From Peptococcaceae bacterium (GTDB lineage Bacteria; Bacillota; DSM-12270; Thermacetogeniales; Thermacetogeniaceae), in NCBI GenBank assembly GCA_003132605.1, contig PKYJ01000059.1, positions 1 to 8,203 of the forward strand: DNA of 8,203 nt. The letters run 5' to 3'. Shown in pieces: positions 6,142 through 8,203 of the stretch (positions are counted from its first letter, which is position 1; each line of letters begins with the position of its first letter). Both the position numbers and the translations under genes were made by a program. The notes under the pieces are model-generated. The model searched no databases and was not told where the DNA came from. It saw only the letters and a program-made list of their open reading frames with translations.

Positions 6142-6226
6142 GCGGAAGTGCTGGAATTGGCAGACAGGCACGTTTGAGGGGCGTGTGCCGAGAGGCGTGC
6201 GGGTTCAAGTCCCGCCTTCCGCACCA
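6142..6226 (+). tRNA. tRNA-Leu, anticodon GAG, CCA encoded
   Basis: 85-nt class II tRNA. Acceptor stem GCGGAAG (6142-6148) pairs with CTTCCGC (6216-6222), followed by A73 and encoded CCA (6224-6226). The D arm reads CTGGAATTGGCAGA, typical of tRNA-Leu. The anticodon stem is CACGT/GCGTG (6169-6173 / 6181-6185, closing in a T-G wobble) with loop TTGAGGG, giving anticodon GAG at 6176-6178, which reads CUC and CUU. A long variable arm (TGCC, GAGA, GGC) confirms a class II tRNA. T arm GCGGG-TTCAAGT-CCCGC (6199-6215). It has its own promoter and terminator, a monocistronic stable-RNA unit. Confidence 0.95.
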
Positions 6227-6236
6227 TCGAAAATTA

Positions 6237-6260
6237 GGTAGGCAAAATGCCTACCTTTTT
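6237..6260 (+). terminator. Rho-independent terminator of tRNA-Leu
   Basis: GGTAGGCA (6237-6244), loop AAA, TGCCTACC (6248-6255), then TTTTT (6256-6260). The perfect 8-bp stem and T-run begin 11 nt after the tRNA CCA end. Confidence 0.88.
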
Positions 6261-6287
6261 GCGTTCAAGAAAGATCGGTCAAAAAGG

Positions 6288-6480
6288 GACAGCCTGGAGC
6301 TGTCTTGTTGTTTAACAATTCTTGCAGGGAATTGCAAATTACTATCGAAAAGGTAGTCATCTGGTAAATGTCGGATCTCCCTGCTGATTGGTTCCTACCA
6401 GATGCGCCAAAAAATGTCAGCAGAAATGGCCACCTACTTCCTGACCTAGGGTGGCTGCGCGATCCGGTTGTTCCTATAAA
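6288..6480. other. Non-coding stretch with several small inverted repeats, no gene recognised
   Basis: Between the tRNA terminator and the mgtC promoter I see no credible gene. It contains GACAGC/GCTGTC (6288-6293 / 6299-6304, 5-nt loop) followed by a T-rich tract; CAATTC/GAATTG (6316-6321 / 6329-6334, 7-nt loop); ACTATC/GGTAGT (6341-6346 / 6352-6357, loop GAAAA); a 9-bp perfect pair CATCTGGTA/TACCAGATG (6358-6366 / 6396-6404, 29-nt spacer); and GCCACC/GGTGGC at 6428-6455. Back-to-back stems could be a structured RNA or decayed repeat/IS remains; neither can be decided here. Confidence 0.4.
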
Positions 6481-6487
6481 CATCTAC

Positions 6488-6516
6488 TTGTCAGCATAGG
6501 CAGTAGTCTTTATAAT
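6488..6516 (+). promoter_or_regulatory. Strong sigma-70/SigA promoter of the mgtC-family gene
   Basis: TTGTCA (6488-6493), 17-bp spacer, TATAAT (6511-6516). The expected start near 6523 gives a leader of about 25 nt, too short to carry a Mg2+ riboswitch. Confidence 0.8.
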
Positions 6517-6547
6517 GTAAAAAAAGAATTTTTGGGGCGTGCAGGAT

Positions 6548-7033
6548 ATGCTCACGCATCAGGAAGTGCTGCTGAGATTAGGAGTCTCGCTTCTGTTCGG
6601 GTTGATCATCGGCTTTGAACGCAGTTTCTGGGGCAAACCGATTGGCCTCAGAACATACTCGCTGGTTTGCCTGGGTTCGACCCTGTTCATGATCATCAGC
6701 GCTTACGGCATCCAGGTTGTTCCGGCGGGGAACTTGTTGCATGCCGCAGACCCTGGCCGGATAGCCGCCCAGGTTGTTGTGGGCATTGGCTTTCTCGGTA
6801 CTGGCGTGATCTTGCGGGATCGGGGACGGATCAGGGGCATCACTACCGCAGCAGAACTCTGGGTTAGCGCTGCTTTCGGGATGATCATCGGACTCGGACT
6901 TTTCTTTCTGGCAGCGATCAGCCTGGCCTGCGTTTTCATCGGTCTCTACACCCATAATCTATTTATCTGGATCGGGCTTATCCCGCGCCCGGATCGCAAC
7001 CAGGACCGGCAAGACTATGTCGACCAGGATTAG
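6548..7033 (+). CDS. MgtC/SapB-family inner-membrane protein
   Basis: Integral membrane protein of the MgtC/SapB family; in pathogens MgtC is needed for growth at low Mg2+ and modulates the F1Fo ATPase, but most family members are uncharacterised. The 161 aa show the hallmarks: RLGVSLLFGLIIGFERSFW, KPIGLRTYSLVCLGSTLF, DPGRIAAQVVVGIGFLGTGVIL and RDRGRIRGITTAAELWVSAAFG, with about four to five hydrophobic helices and a polar C-terminal end (PRPDRNQDRQDYVDQD). It matches only the conserved membrane domain; the cytosolic ACT-like C-terminal domain of Salmonella-type MgtC is absent, as in SapB-like short forms. Start: ATG at 6548 gives the usual family N-terminus; an in-frame GTG at 6539 would add three residues. 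Neither has a strong SD (GGGG at 6533-6536). Own promoter upstream and terminator downstream indicate a single-gene unit. Confidence 0.92.
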   Translation: MLTHQEVLLRLGVSLLFGLIIGFERSFWGKPIGLRTYSLVCLGSTLFMIISAYGIQVVPAGNLLHAADPGRIAAQVVVGIGFLGTGVILRDRGRIRGITTAAELWVSAAFGMIIGLGLFFLAAISLACVFIGLYTHNLFIWIGLIPRPDRNQDRQDYVDQD

Positions 7034-7081
7034 GATCGGGGAACTGCGGTGGTCTCTTGAGAGACAGCCACGTATGCACAG

Positions 7082-7117
7082 GCAAAACCCAGGATCGATA
7101 TCGATCCTGGGTTTTGC
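7082..7117. terminator. Bidirectional intrinsic terminator: perfect 36-bp palindrome
   Basis: Each 18-nt half is the exact reverse complement of the other with no spacer; the centre is ATCGAT/ATCGAT and the ends are GCAAAACCC and GGGTTTTGC. In RNA it folds into a long hairpin flanked by A4 and T4, the standard form of a terminator working in both directions. It lies 48 nt after the plus-strand mgtC stop and 32 nt after the minus-strand surface-protein stop, so it serves both converging genes. Confidence 0.85.
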
Positions 7118-7136
7118 TGCAGAGCAAGGCTTTTTT
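7114..7136 (+). terminator. Possible second plus-strand terminator overlapping the palindrome
   Basis: TTGCT (7114-7118), loop GCAG, AGCAA (7123-7127), then GGC and a run of six T (7131-7136). The stem is short, but the T-run is better than that of the palindrome. The two hairpins share 7114-7117, so they compete or act as a back-up pair for transcripts leaving mgtC. Confidence 0.4.
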
Positions 7137-7149
7137 GTTTTCGCGCTTC

Positions 7150-8203
7150 TTACTGTATGGTAACGATCCTGCCGTTCGGATACCACTGCACGTTTCTATG
7201 GAACATCTGGCCGATCGCCCGGAGCGGAACCATCATCCGCCCATTGACGATCTGGGCTGGCACGTCGAGGCCATAGGATGCGCCATTGAGGTATGCCTGC
7301 TGGCCATTGTTGCTGAATTGGATCTGGCTGGACCCGTTATTGATGGCGACTGTGCCGTTGGGATTCCAGTTGATATTATTGTTGGATATTCCAAAGGCAT
7401 TGGCTACCTGGCGGATGGGGATCAGGGTGCGGCCATTGATGATGATCGGCTGCACGTCGAAATCGATCTGGTTGCCGCCGTTGAACACGTTGATGTTGTT
7501 GTTGCCCTGCTGCTGGTATGCTTGCCCCAGCAACGGATAGACCCAACTGCTGGAAACCGCAGAACCCTCGGAAGCTTCGATCTTGGCAATCTGTTTCATG
7601 ATGACCTCTACCCTGGCCCACTTGCCTTTCCTGCCGCTGTTGATTTCGGTGATTAACTGCTGCTCTAGATTGCTCAGTTGAGTCCCACTTGCATTCTGCG
7701 TTTCCAGTTGTTGTATTTGCTGCAGTATCTGCGCTGCCTGTGCCATCTGGTTGCTGCTTATGGCAGCTACGAGCTCCTGTTCCAACTGGGCAATCTGGGC
7801 GCTATTGCTGCCGGTCTGGATCGTCGAGGAGTTGCCGAAGGTGAAGGTGGCCGAGGTCACAGCGCTCCAGCCTGCGGAGGTGTCACTGGCGGCCTGGATC
7901 GTCTCGGACTGGGACACGGTGAAGGACCCGCTATAGAGGACGGCGGTGCCGCCATTCGTCGGGTTCGACCCGTCGGTGGTGTAGTAGATGGTTCCACCGT
8001 AGGTGTTGCTGATGCTCACGGTCTGGGCGGTGGTGAAAGCGCCGCCGTTCGGAGAGATGGCCGGCGTCTGTAGCGAACTCGAGCCATTGATGGTGAAGGT
8101 GGCTGAGGCCACGGCACTCCAGCCTTTTGTCGAGTAATAAACGACGGCTTGTACCGTCTCCGACTGGGACACGGTGAATGGCCCGGTGTAGGTGATGTGT
8201 GTG
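7150..8203 (-). CDS. Secreted/cell-surface protein: chitobiase-type C-terminal repeats, coiled coil and stalk (Cu-amine-oxidase-N-like) domain; 5' end outside window
   Basis: Reads right to left and is open to the right edge, so the N-terminus is missing; a GTG at 8172 is internal. Visible parts in order: the end of one repeat (YTGPFTVSQSETVQA...GWSAVASATFTI), then a complete repeat of about 84 residues with GGTIYYTTDGSNPT and YSGSFTVSQSETIQA, the hallmarks of the CHB_HEX_C_1 (chitobiase/beta-hexosaminidase C-terminal) Ig-like fold. Next comes a Gln/Leu-rich predicted coiled coil (NSAQIAQLEQELVAAISS to about MKQIAKIEASEGS), then a C-terminal domain with two similar halves, INGRTLIPIRQVANAFG and VNGRMMVPLRAIGQMF, typical of the copper amine oxidase N-terminal-like 'stalk' domain of clostridial surface proteins. 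No catalytic domain is visible. Composition rich in Ser, Thr, Asn and Gln fits an exported protein. Role probably adhesive or wall-associated; this is inference. Confidence 0.85.
   Translation of the reverse strand, partial: THITYTGPFTVSQSETVQAVVYYSTKGWSAVASATFTINGSSSLQTPAISPNGGAFTTAQTVSISNTYGGTIYYTTDGSNPTNGGTAVLYSGSFTVSQSETIQAASDTSAGWSAVTSATFTFGNSSTIQTGSNSAQIAQLEQELVAAISSNQMAQAAQILQQIQQLETQNASGTQLSNLEQQLITEINSGRKGKWARVEVIMKQIAKIEASEGSAVSSSWVYPLLGQAYQQQGNNNINVFNGGNQIDFDVQPIIINGRTLIPIRQVANAFGISNNNINWNPNGTVAINNGSSQIQFSNNGQQAYLNGASYGLDVPAQIVNGRMMVPLRAIGQMFHRNVQWYPNGRIVTIQ
7841..8203 (-). repeat. Tandem domain repeat (period 252-255 bp) inside the surface-protein gene
   Basis: Two copies with high DNA identity: GTGAAGGTGGC(C/T)GAGG at 7841 recurs at 8093 (252 bp), and GTCTC(G/C)GACTGGGACACGG at 7901 recurs at 8156 (255 bp), a one-codon length difference. 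Only the 3' part of the upstream copy is in view. Similarity at DNA level, including synonymous sites, suggests recent duplication or gene conversion; more copies may lie beyond the right edge. Confidence 0.7.

Noticed and set aside
6173..6181. Reading the tRNA anticodon as TGA (Ser)
   Set aside because: That shift needs a 9-nt anticodon loop or breaks the stem; with the 7-nt loop TTGAGGG and U33, the anticodon is GAG, consistent with the Leu-type D arm.
6174..6356. Short frame beginning inside the tRNA
   Set aside because: Overlaps the tRNA-Leu and its terminator; no independent RBS.
6406..6460. Possible end of an insertion sequence (IS21-like appearance near AAATGGCCACC)
   Set aside because: No matching opposite end, target duplication or transposase remnant is visible; the resemblance is from memory and cannot be verified here.
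6261..6547. M-box (Mg2+) riboswitch upstream of mgtC
   Set aside because: No M-box core sequence is recognised and the strong promoter at 6488-6516 would exclude this region from the mRNA.
7057..7656. Plus-strand frames opposite the surface-protein gene (also 7678-8073)
   Set aside because: The first one runs through the palindromic terminator; neither shows a domain, and the minus strand encodes recognisable stalk and chitobiase-type domains.

Overview
The window looks like a chromosomal segment from a moderately GC-rich Gram-positive anaerobe of the Clostridia (Pelotomaculum/Desulfotomaculum-like). This rests on the gene set and order (polA, mutM, coaE, a membrane-anchored lytic transglycosylase), a Pol I whose proofreading site has decayed, Shine-Dalgarno-led GTG/TTG starts, and a surface protein joining chitobiase-type repeats to a copper-amine-oxidase-N-like 'stalk' domain. 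The taxonomic call is inference from gene content; no 16S or ribosomal protein gene is present.

Layout. Positions 3-1742 hold the C-terminal two thirds of DNA polymerase I, cut by the left edge. It overlaps mutM/fpg (1735-2580) by 8 nt. A 200-bp gap follows, full of inverted repeats: three successive hairpins at 2556-2672, the first of which supplies the mutM stop codon, then a 12-bp inverted repeat (2674-2685 / 2757-2768) just before coaE (2781-3368). A lytic transglycosylase (3399-4001) follows 30 nt later. A family 5 solute-binding protein (4113-5732) comes next; its ribosome-binding site lies inside a strong predicted hairpin. Then come a small FmdB-type zinc-ribbon protein (5789-6028) and a tRNA-Leu(GAG) (6142-6226) with a fully consensus promoter and its own terminator. 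A 320-bp non-coding stretch with several small inverted repeats ends in a strong promoter for an MgtC/SapB-family membrane protein (6548-7033). A perfect 36-bp palindrome (7082-7117) acts as a shared terminator between mgtC and a converging minus-strand surface-protein gene (7150-8203, cut by the right edge).

Functional reading. polA and mutM are both base-excision-repair genes and are translationally coupled by overlap. coaE (last step of CoA synthesis) and the transglycosylase probably share the transcript. The solute-binding protein has no permease or ATPase genes in view. The tRNA, mgtC and the surface protein are independent units.

No defence system, CRISPR array, complete mobile element or obviously new multi-gene system is visible. 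The most interesting material is non-coding: the hairpin cluster at the mutM/coaE junction, the RBS-masking leader of the solute-binding protein, and the perfect palindromic terminator.
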